From the NCBI RefSeq assembly GCF_018437275.1, contig NZ_JAAMFK010000002.1:121190-185189 (forward strand): DNA of 64,000 nt, given 5' to 3'. Shown in pieces: positions 56,907 to 64,000 of the stretch (position 1 is the first letter of the stretch; every line of letters begins with the position of its first letter). The translations under genes and the position numbers were made by a program. The notes beneath the pieces were generated by a model that did not search any database, was not told the DNA's origin, and saw only the letters and a list, made by a program, of their open reading frames with translations. Source of the DNA: Fructobacillus broussonetiae (GTDB lineage: Bacteria; Bacillota; Bacilli; Lactobacillales; Lactobacillaceae).

Positions 56907-59616
56907 ATGCTCAAAGAACATAAGAAAATGTACAAGGCCGGTAAGAAATGGATGGTCATGGCCTTAACGTCCTTTGCCGTTATGGGCTCTTTTGCTGACG
57001 TCGCCGGTAACACTGTGCCATCGTTCATGCAAACGATGACGGCCTCCGCTGATCCTAATGGAACGGGTTCGACGGTAAATTCACCTGCCGTTGATCTACC
57101 AATTGCTGGTGGAACGGTTCACTTTGATAGTATCGAAGCGGCTCACGTCGGAAAAATGATGAACTTACCTCAGGAAAACGCGGTCATGACCGCACCTGAC
57201 GGGGAAACCTTTGACTTTCAAGTTCGAAACGTCTTCGTTTACCTTGACGATGATGGAAACCTATACGCGCAGATGTTTGGTGCTGGTGAGTCACACTTCT
57301 ACTTCACGATTCACGGCTTCCAGTGGGCCCCGGGAAATGAATTTCCTTCAGTCGACCTTCGTTGGAACAACTCCGATGGTCTCGGACACAACCACGACTG
57401 GGGTGATCGAGAATTGCCATTTACCAAATTAGCAAACGGTGATTATTTCAAGGACTGGGGCTTGGCTTCAACAAGCTACTACACCGATGCTGTGTGTGAG
57501 ATTCGTTGGTCTTCGGTATTAAACCATAAGTATCAAAATGACTATGGTGACTATAAGGCGCCATACATTCGCTTTAGCACGGATGCAAAGCGTACAGCGG
57601 ATATCGCACAACACAAGCAAGATATAACAGGTTCACAGGATGCCAAGGATTTGCGCCTTCCAGACTTGGACGACGCTGTTGCGAAGGCGAAGGCCAAGAT
57701 CGACCAAAACGATGGTTTAACGAACCAACAAAAGACAGACCTGAAGAAGAAAATCGATACAGCTTATAACAATGCACAAGACAACGTTCACAAGGACTTC
57801 CGCGCATCAAATGTCAACTCCGATGTGGATGGTGGTGTGAATACGATTGATGACCTGGGTAACACGCCGGGTGTTGATATCCCAGGTGCTCGAAAGACGG
57901 CCATTAACGACTTGACGGACGAAGCCACCAAGATTAAGCAAAAGATTTCAGATGATAACGGTTTAACTTCTGATCAAAAGAAACAAGAAGACGGTCTTGT
58001 CGATACTGACTTAACCACTTACACCAACAAGATTAACGCCGATAAAAAAGCTGACGACATCAATAATGATGAAAGTGCTGGAATCACAAAAATTGACGGT
58101 GATTACACCGCAGGTAATTTGGATGCCTTGAAGGCAGCCAAGAAAAGTGCCTTGGACCAAACTGCACAAACAGTCATTAACAAGATAAACGCGGATAATA
58201 CGCTGACTTCGACCGAAAAAACAAATCAAGTTAACCAGGTAACCGCTGACAAAAACGCTGCTGAAACCAAGATTGACAACGACACGACGGCCGACCAGGT
58301 TGTCTCGGATGCGAATGTTGATTTGAGCAGTGATTACAAGCCAGGTGATTCACTGGACAAGCAAAAAGGCGGATGCGAAGGCGAAAGTGGACGCTGAAGC
58401 GAAGAAAATTATCAACGATATTAATAATGATAAAACCTTGCCGGCTTCCGTTCGAAAAACGCAGATTGATACTGTGAATAGCGATGCAAAGACCGCAGAT
58501 GATAATATTGATGCTGCTAAAGACGCTGACGAGATTAACACTGCTACGACTTCTGGTATGACAACAATTGATGGTGCCCACCAACCAGGTGAACCACTAC
58601 CTGACCAGAAACGTGATGCCATTAATGCCTTGAAAGCTGAATTAGCCAAAATTATTTCAGATATTCAAGCCGATAACACATTAACAACTGCGGAGAAGAA
58701 CACTCAGATTGCAAACGCAAAAGCCGATGAAGCCGCAGCTGAAACAAAGGTTAATAATGCGACGGATTCAGACGGTGTCACAACCGCCAAGAATAACGGT
58801 ATGACAGCCATTGACGGTGCTGCCGAAAAGGCAAAGGCCGGAGTTGAAGCCAATGATGACTTGAACGCTGGGGAGAAGGCAAAGCAAAAGTCAGCCATTG
58901 ACGAAGCAGCTGATAAGGCTAAGAATGACATCGACAAGTCTGAAGACGTTGAAGATGTTAAGAAGAAGGCCAAGGATGCTGTTGATAACATCGACGGCTT
59001 GAACGACGCCAAGAACGACGCTCACAAGTCAATTGATGGCGCTGCTGATGCAGCCAAGGCTAACATCGACGGCAATGCAAACTTGTCTGATGGAGAGAAG
59101 GCAGACCGTAAGCAAGCTATCGATGACGCTGCTAAGGGCATCAAGAACGATGTGGACGAAGCAACGACGGTTGATGACGTTAAGAATGCTGCTAACTCAG
59201 TTGACTTCAGCTCCATCACGGATGCTCCTGCAAAGCAAACTGACAACACTGATAACCAGAATGATGGTGGAAACACTAACAATGGTGGAAACGTCTTGCC
59301 AGCAACTGCAGGTGGATCAAACAACGGTGGAAACGTCTTGCCAACCACTGCAGGTGGAACAAACAACGGAGCAGGAAACAACGCTTCTGCAACGTTGCCT
59401 ACAACTGCTGGTGGAGCCGACAATAGCGCCGACTCTAACTCAGCTAAGGATGACGCACAGTTGCCAACGACTGGTAGTGGAAAGAACAACAAGTCAAAGA
59501 CTCGTGCTTCTAAGAACAACCACGATAACCACGTTGTAACTTGGAGCTTGCTCGCATTGCTCCTTGCAGCAGCTGCTGGGTTCATCGCTCGCCAAGTATT
59601 GCGTAAGAAGAAGTAA
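56907..59616 (+). pseudogene. KxYKxGKxW/LPxTG surface protein split by a one-base frameshift
   Basis: Two open frames (to 58397, then from about 58365 to 59616) join into one roughly 900-residue cell-wall protein if one G of AAAAAGG (58363-58369) is skipped: upstream DSLDKQK, downstream ADAKAKVDAEAKK. Start taken at ATG 56907 (MLKEHKKMYKAGKKWMVMA) with GGAAG upstream. KMYKAGKKW is a textbook KxYKxGKxW signal, used by adhesins of the accessory Sec pathway. A unique domain (about 50-230) is followed by DUF1542-like three-helix repeats, four LP(A/T)TA/G motifs, LPTTG at 59461-59475, a membrane helix and RKKK. Phase variation, mutation or a sequencing error could explain the shift. Confidence 0.85.
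59284..59367 (+). repeat. 42-bp tandem repeat carrying LPxTA motifs
   Basis: Two consecutive 42-bp units (59284-59325 and 59326-59367), each encoding GGNVLPxTAGGxNN. Together with LPTTA at 59395 and LPTTG at 59461 they give four sortase-motif-like sequences in 180 bases. Confidence 0.88.
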
Positions 59617-59926
59617 TTACAGATTATTCTTTTGAATACAGAAGCGATAACTTTGATCCTCACGGATTAAGAAAAGGGCCACCCGAGAAATCGGGTGGCT
59701 TTTTTCGTTTTTATATAGCATGCATTTGTAACAATTGTAAAAGTTTTTGAATTTATGTGCTCTTATCAAAAAAAGTCATAAACACACTATCTGCAGTGTT
59801 TTTAAAGAATACACGGCGCTGACTACTTTTCGAGAATGAATCTATTATGTACGCCATGTTTCTTTTGTCACAGATATGATATAATTAATCCTATACAAAA
59901 AGTACAAATATAGGACATTTGCCCAG
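59617..59926. other. Spacer with terminator and extended -10 promoter
   Basis: Holds the terminator AAAAGGGCCACCCGA/TCGGGTGGCTTTTTT at 59672-59706, then AT-rich DNA with an extended -10 TGA-TATAAT (59877-59885) for the next surface gene. No protein gene seen. Confidence 0.75.
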
Positions 59927-61519
59927 ATGACTCGATTAAAGAAGAAAGACAACTTTAAAATGAACAAGGGAAGTAAAAAGTGGCTCCTTGCCTCGATTTC
60001 ATCCTTTGCTTTTGTCACGATGACGTCTGCCGTTTCTGATATCGAAGTTTCTGGTGGCTTGCATTTTGGTGGTTACAGCCATGTTCATGCAGTCGATAAA
60101 AAAGATGGTGAAAAAGTTGACGATGGTGTTAAAAACGACTATGCCATGACCACTGAAAATTCACCAAAGGTTGCCTTCACACTTAATGGGCAACGTACAG
60201 ACGTTAATAGCAGTGACGCTTATTTTACCTTTAACAGTATTGAAGACGCCCGCGTTGGTGCTTTCTTTGAAGAACTTCCTACTCGGCGCGCCATTGATTC
60301 CGATGGCTGGACATTAGACGTTACGCCTAAAAACGTATACGTTCGCGTTGATAATAGCGGGGCGATGCAAGTTAACTTTCTTGGAAATGGACAAGGATCA
60401 TCGCTGACCTTTGTTGTCAAAAAAGATGGCGAAATTAACAAGGATATCAACGTTGCCATGCTCTGGGATAACCCCGGTAAGAAAACGATTGGTTCCTATG
60501 AAAAAGAGGTCAACGCACACATGTACGCTGTTAACAAGCGTGTTTGGCCTTTCCAATATTCTTATCCTGAAGATTCAAAGTTCTACCTTGCTTTGACAAG
60601 GGATAAAAACGAAGGGACGAAGAAGTCTGAAACCTTCCAGTCATTCTTAAAAGCCCGCGACAACAATGCCTTGAATGACAATTCAACCTTTGCCTACATG
60701 CCTGATTTCACCTTTACTGAAAGCAACAAGGCTCAAATGGTCGCCGAAGGGATGAAAGACATTACCTTCAAAGGTTCGGACGGCCTTTCATCACAGAAGC
60801 AAAAGGACGTTTTGATTCCCCGCGTTAAGCAGGCCTTAGCTCAAAGTATCGCTGCGATTAAGACAGATTCAAGTCTCTCTGACAGTGACAAGGACGCGAT
60901 GGTTCAACAGCTGGATGCTGATGCGAACCAAACGATTGAAGACATCAAATTCAAAATGTTCCGAGCAACGGACATCGAATCCAAATTCAACGGTTGGTTT
61001 ACACTCTTGAGGACCAACCTTGAAGCAAAGGGCTTGCACGTTGATTTTAAGTTCAACGATGGTGGTAAGTCAGAGGTTTTGCCTGATTCGTCAAACTCTG
61101 GCAATCAGACGGATGGTAAAGACGCAGAACGCTCTGACCAGAACAATTCGTCTACGACCGACTCAAACAAGACTGAGAATGCTGATGTTATAAATGAAGA
61201 AAAAGCAACTTTGCCTATTTCTCGGGTTGAAGCAGCAACTTTGCCTATTTCTCGGGTTGAAGAAAATGCGGCTTATGAAGCTGCGTCAAGTGCTCAAGCT
61301 TCTGCATCAGCAGATGCGCAGCTGCCAACAACAGCGCATCGTTCTACTAAGAGTGTTCGTAAGTTGACGAAGAGCCAATTGAAGTCAATCGCGATGAGCA
61401 AGTCAGCCCTTGAACGATTGGACAAGCCAAAGAACAAACCCGTTTGGGATGGCCTTGGTTTGGTCGGCATGTCTTCTATTGGTGTCCTCGGATTTAATTT
61501 CTTCCGCAGGCTAAAGTGA
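59927..61519 (+). CDS. Surface protein paralogue with degenerate KxYKxGKxW signal
   Basis: 530 residues. The N-terminus MTRLKKKDNFKMNKGSKKWL carries KMNKGSKKW, a degenerate KxYKxGKxW, before a hydrophobic signal stretch. Residues 60-230 share an uncharacterised domain with the preceding surface protein (FTFNSIEDARVGAFF here, VHFDSIEAAHVGKMM there; also KNVYVRVDN versus RNVFVYLDD). Around 275-345 one DUF1542-like helical unit follows (AIKTDSSLSDSDKDAMVQQL). A Ser/Ala-rich region, a duplicated ATLPISRVE block, LPTTA 65 residues from the end and a terminal membrane helix (LGLVGMSSIGVLGFNFF, then RRLK) follow. The LPTTA lies too far from the helix for normal sorting, so anchoring may be by the helix itself. 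Confidence 0.8.
   Translation: MTRLKKKDNFKMNKGSKKWLLASISSFAFVTMTSAVSDIEVSGGLHFGGYSHVHAVDKKDGEKVDDGVKNDYAMTTENSPKVAFTLNGQRTDVNSSDAYFTFNSIEDARVGAFFEELPTRRAIDSDGWTLDVTPKNVYVRVDNSGAMQVNFLGNGQGSSLTFVVKKDGEINKDINVAMLWDNPGKKTIGSYEKEVNAHMYAVNKRVWPFQYSYPEDSKFYLALTRDKNEGTKKSETFQSFLKARDNNALNDNSTFAYMPDFTFTESNKAQMVAEGMKDITFKGSDGLSSQKQKDVLIPRVKQALAQSIAAIKTDSSLSDSDKDAMVQQLDADANQTIEDIKFKMFRATDIESKFNGWFTLLRTNLEAKGLHVDFKFNDGGKSEVLPDSSNSGNQTDGKDAERSDQNNSSTTDSNKTENADVINEEKATLPISRVEAATLPISRVEENAAYEAASSAQASASADAQLPTTAHRSTKSVRKLTKSQLKSIAMSKSALERLDKPKNKPVWDGLGLVGMSSIGVLGFNFFRRLK
61205..61264 (+). repeat. 30-bp tandem duplication in the 59927 surface gene
   Basis: Two adjacent 30-bp units (61205-61234, 61235-61264) that differ at the last codon only, encoding ATLPISRVEA and ATLPISRVEE. 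The near identity points to a recent duplication. Confidence 0.92.
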
Positions 61520-61812
61520 TGAAAAAGGGATGGATTATTCCTTTCCTTGTGGCTTTCTTTTGCTGTCTGCCATTAAGCATGGAATCAGCATCGGCTGATC
61601 CTGTCTTGCCTGATACATACAACCCGGTCACAAACGACACGAGTGGTGGTACCGTTGTTGAACAAGATGAGTTGGCTCAAAAGAAAGCGGAAGCGAAAGA
61701 TAAAGCAAAAAAGCAAAGGACACTGATTGAATCAATCGGTTTCGGCGCTCTGTGTGGTGCAACGTATCTGAGTTACGCGTTCATCAAAGAAAACAAAAAG
61801 AAACGAAAATAA
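61519..61812 (+). CDS. Small secreted membrane-anchored companion protein
   Basis: 97 residues from ATG 61519, overlapping the preceding stop by one base (a GTG one codon earlier is possible). Signal peptide IIPFLVAFFCCLPLSMESASA, a short acidic/Thr-rich mature region (LPDTYNPVTNDTSGGT), a Lys/Ala coiled coil (KKAEAKDKAKKQR), a membrane helix (IGFGALCGATYLSYAFI) and a KENKKKRK tail: a type I membrane protein displayed outside. Translational coupling suggests it works with the surface protein, for example as an assembly partner. No family recognised. Confidence 0.7.
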   Translation: MKKGWIIPFLVAFFCCLPLSMESASADPVLPDTYNPVTNDTSGGTVVEQDELAQKKAEAKDKAKKQRTLIESIGFGALCGATYLSYAFIKENKKKRK

Positions 61813-61830
61813 ACAATTTCTTGGATTAAG

Positions 61831-61857
61831 ACGAGGCCTTGGCCTCGTCGTTTTTTT
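61831..61857 (+). terminator. Terminator of the surface-protein unit
   Basis: ACGAGGCC-TT-GGCCTCGT then CGTTTTTTT. Confidence 0.9.
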
Positions 61858-61863
61858 ATACAG

Positions 61864-62012
61864 AAAAAAGCCACTACAATCTGTAGTGGCTTTCGAATCG
61901 AAAGCGTGCTTTTAGCTTTTCGGAGTATCGTTTAACATGTTTGGCTTGTCATTAAGGTTCAAGACGTGGAATAGGGTAATAATGGATATCTACTTTTGCT
62001 CTTGCTTTCGAC
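61864..62012 (-). ncRNA. Candidate ncRNA 2 (about 150 nt)
   Basis: Minus-strand unit with an extended -10 TGC-TATGAT (62019-62024), a predicted start near 62012, and a perfect intrinsic terminator AAAGCCACTACA/TGTAGTGGCTTT plus six T at 61864-61893. GTCGAAAGC near the 5' end can pair with GCTTTCGAT just before the terminator, closing a long rod with internal loops. No ORF with a ribosome-binding site lies on this strand. It could be a 6S-like or trans-acting RNA. Confidence 0.5.
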
Positions 62013-62102
62013 GCTTTTATCATAGCAGATTTTTACCGCCATTCTTATGAACGTTTGGAATAATTGGACAGTGAGCACTTTTTACTGTGTTTGCCACAAT
62101 GC

Positions 62103-62264
62103 AAAAAACAGCATTCTTTTTTCGGGCAAAGAATGCTGTCAATTGAAACGAAGAGGCCACAGAAAAATGAAAGTACTCGAGAAAGGAGGTGAGGCAAAGT
62201 CCTTTGACACCTGTTCTAGAGGAAAAGTTCGCCGGAGTTCTTGGAGTCGTTGAATGGCCTCTTC
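62103..62264 (-). ncRNA. Candidate ncRNA 1 (about 160 nt, 6S-like fold)
   Basis: Minus strand: -10 TATAAT at 62271-62276, predicted start at about 62264, terminator ACAGCATTCTTT/AAAGAATGCTGT then six T ending near 62103. The 5' end GAAGAGGCCA (62255-62264) pairs perfectly with TGGCCTCTTC (62150-62159). Inside, AGGTG/CACCT and CAAA/TTTG form the apical hairpin around 62190. A long closed rod with a central unpaired region is the 6S RNA plan; the identity is not established. Confidence 0.6.
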
Positions 62265-62424
62265 GCTTACATTATAAGGTGAGCAACATGAACAAAGAAA
62301 AGCTTTTTTCGGTATCTTTCAAAAGAGGATAGTAACTTGTCATCCTTTGCTTCCTGGCGTGACAAGAGCTTCTAATTTTTGTATAATTAATAAGTTAAAT
62401 ACGCTTAAATTAAGGACATCTTGC

Positions 62425-63903
62425 ATGCTTAAACACACAAAGAAAAATTGGGCAACCGTCCTCGCTCTGCTGACGTTATTCTGCTCGTTCGTCTTGGCGC
62501 CTTTGGGTGCAACGGCCAACGTTCAAGCTGACAGTACGGATCCAGCCTTAGAAAAAATTCAAAAACAGGGCAAGCTGGTCGTTGGACTTTCCGCCGACTA
62601 TGCCCCATATGAATTTCACACGCAAGAAAACGGAAAGGATAAAATCGTCGGGTTCGATGTTTCCTTGGCCGAAGCCATCGCCAAGAAATTGGGTGTAAAG
62701 CTTGAAGTGAAAGACATGGGAATGGACGCTTTGCTCGGTGCGATGAAGACTGGCAAAATCGACATGATTGTGTCTGGCTACTCCGCCACCGAAGACCGTA
62801 AGGCCCAGGTAGACTTCTCAAACGTTTACTTGAAGGCACCACAAACCATGTTGGTTTTGAAGAAGAACGCCAACAAGTTGAACTCCTTGTCCGCCTTTGA
62901 CGGCAAGAAGGTTGGAGCGCAAACGCAAACCATCCAAGAAGACGTTGCCAAGTCCATCGACGGCGCTTCCGTTGTTTCCTTGCAGAAGTATCCGAACTTG
63001 ATTTCGCAACTCTCACAGGGCCTTTTATCCGGTGTGGTTGCTGAAAAACCAATCGCGGATGCCTATGCCGAACAAAACAAGGACTTGAAGGTGATTAACC
63101 CTGGCTTCTCCGACGACACCACTGGTGCTTCCGCCGTTGCCATGCCTAAGAATTCACCAGCCTTGCAAGCCAAGGTGAACGACGTGATCAACCAAGTCAC
63201 AACGGACGGTACTTTTTCCGGATGGCAAAAGAAGGCCAACAAGGCCATGCTTTCTGGTGAAGGCAAGTCCTACTGGGATAAGTATGGTCACTACTTCCTC
63301 TCCGGAACGTTCATCACCTTGGCCTTGGCCGTTTTGGCCGTGCTGATTGGTACCACGTTGGGAACCGTCTTCGCCCTCATGAAGTTGTCTTCCGTCTTCT
63401 TGTTGAAGGCCATCGGTAACATCTACGTGGAATACGTTCGTGGAACGCCTTTGCTTGTTCAAGCCTTCATGGTGTTCTTCGGGGCCCAGGCGCTTGGTTT
63501 GAACCTTTCAGCCTTTGCTTCCGGTGCTTTGGCCATGGGGTTGAACTCGGCGGCCTACGTTGCTGAAATCATCCGTTCTGGTATCGAATCCGTTCCAAAC
63601 GGTCAGATGGAAGCCGCTCGTTCACTTGGCTTCACGAAGAACCGCTCCATGCGCTTAATCATCTTGCCACAGGCCGTGCGCACGATCCTGCCAGCGCTTG
63701 GTAACGAATTCGTAAATGTCATCAAGGAAGGTTCCGTTATCTCCGTTATCGGAGTCGGCGAATTGATGTACGAAACGTCAGTCGTCCAAGGTGCCTCCTT
63801 TGAACCGTTCATCCCGTTGATGATTACGTCACTGATTTACTTCGTTTTGACGTTCTCCATCTCACGGGCCCTTGGCTTCGTTGAACGTAAGATGAAACGC
63901 TAA
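62425..63903 (+). CDS. Amino-acid ABC transporter, fused substrate-binding protein and permease
   Basis: GlnPH-type fusion typical of lactic acid bacteria, importing polar amino acids such as glutamine/glutamate. Start at ATG 62425 (AAGGAC upstream); an extension to 62347 is unsupported. 492 residues: signal/anchor (WATVLALLTLFCSFVLAPLG), periplasmic-type binding domain about 45-285 (LVVGLSADYAPYEF, GFDVSLAEAIAKKLG, MIVSGYSATEDRKAQVDFS), then a HisM-like permease with the EAA loop EAARSLGFTKNRSMRLIILPQ. The ATP-binding partner is not in the window and does not start within the next 97 bases. Confidence 0.95.
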   Translation: MLKHTKKNWATVLALLTLFCSFVLAPLGATANVQADSTDPALEKIQKQGKLVVGLSADYAPYEFHTQENGKDKIVGFDVSLAEAIAKKLGVKLEVKDMGMDALLGAMKTGKIDMIVSGYSATEDRKAQVDFSNVYLKAPQTMLVLKKNANKLNSLSAFDGKKVGAQTQTIQEDVAKSIDGASVVSLQKYPNLISQLSQGLLSGVVAEKPIADAYAEQNKDLKVINPGFSDDTTGASAVAMPKNSPALQAKVNDVINQVTTDGTFSGWQKKANKAMLSGEGKSYWDKYGHYFLSGTFITLALAVLAVLIGTTLGTVFALMKLSSVFLLKAIGNIYVEYVRGTPLLVQAFMVFFGAQALGLNLSAFASGALAMGLNSAAYVAEIIRSGIESVPNGQMEAARSLGFTKNRSMRLIILPQAVRTILPALGNEFVNVIKEGSVISVIGVGELMYETSVVQGASFEPFIPLMITSLIYFVLTFSISRALGFVERKMKR

Positions 63904-63939
63904 GAATTGTTTATTAAAAAAGCTCGACACAAGACAGTG

Positions 63940-64000
63940 CTCGTATGTCAATAAGTTAGACACTTTTTTTACATCACTAGGTTCGATTCATAGGTATGAA
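63940..64000 (+). mobile_element. Possible end of an IS3-family (IS150-type) element
   Basis: TGTCAATAAGTTAGACACTT (63948-63967) resembles the AAGTTAGACA-containing terminal repeats of IS150-group elements, and an ATG at 63996 sits where a first transposase frame often starts. The window ends before this can be confirmed. Confidence 0.22.

Noticed and set aside
58330..58397. Programmed ribosomal frameshift in the surface gene
   Set aside because: The needed shift is +1 at AAA-GG, without a slow or stop codon at the site and without a known +1 stimulator; mutation, slippage or sequencing error is simpler.
59022..59663. 213-codon minus-strand frame opposite the surface protein repeats
   Set aside because: Mirror of the Ala/Lys/Asp-rich DUF1542 repeats; no ribosome-binding site and low-complexity composition.
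62047..62253. 68-codon plus-strand frame
   Set aside because: No ribosome-binding site; it overlies the minus-strand ncRNA with its inverted repeats, which explains the sequence better.

Overview
The window is chromosomal DNA of a low-to-moderate GC Gram-positive lactic acid bacterium. The Leuconostoc/Weissella/Fructobacillus branch of Lactobacillaceae fits best. The evidence is strong AGGAGG-type ribosome-binding sites, intrinsic terminators after most units, a thrS T-box, tRNA genes without encoded CCA, a divergent CitI-type regulator with a citM-citCDEF cluster, and KxYKxGKxW-type surface proteins. The genus is inferred from gene content, not proven.

Layout. 1-11.6 kb is housekeeping: ileS (3' part), rpsP, rimM-trmD, rnz-recJ, apt, cls, a SAM-methyltransferase-like gene, ung and pta. 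11.8-18.4 kb is a five-gene cluster, gtfA-gtfB-asp1-asp2-asp3, which is the glycosyltransferase and Asp part of an accessory Sec locus with no secA2 or secY2 beside it. 18.5-31.3 kb holds a TSUP permease, tRNA-Leu, a PAP2 phosphatase, yebC, a flavodoxin, a 38-residue ORF, T-box/thrS, an amino-acid permease, dedA, nadV, a leader-peptide/terminator element before a fructosamine kinase, an ECF S component, and two AT-rich orphan genes next to tRNA-Arg(CCU). 31.5-45 kb has dacA, a YtxH-like protein, map, rsmF, a DUF1831 gene, a histidine phosphatase, recD2, an operon of a divergent PRPP synthetase with an SGNH esterase and an aldo/keto reductase, a YiiX-type hydrolase and brnQ.

45-56.6 kb is a citrate-fermentation island: divergent citI, then citM, citC, citD, citE, citF, a citX-citG fusion, an alpha/beta hydrolase and two paralogous 2-hydroxycarboxylate transporters. 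Together these import citrate, split it with citrate lyase, decarboxylate the oxaloacetate, and build and attach the lyase prosthetic group.

56.9-61.8 kb encodes two paralogous secreted surface proteins with KxYKxGKxW-like signal peptides, the first broken by a one-base frameshift, plus a small membrane-anchored companion. They are natural candidate substrates for the gtf/asp cluster 40 kb away. 61.8-62.4 kb carries no convincing protein gene but shows two minus-strand transcription units with promoter, rod-like fold and intrinsic terminator (candidate ncRNAs). The window closes with a fused amino-acid ABC binding protein/permease and what may be the edge of an IS3-type element.

Points most worth following: the SecA2/SecY2-less glycosylation cluster with a shortened GtfB and an extended Asp3; the frameshifted surface adhesin; the paired ncRNAs; the leader-peptide attenuator before the fructosamine kinase; loss of the IleRS zinc cysteines; the S16-HeH fusion; the leaderless rimM; and a dispersed intergenic motif.
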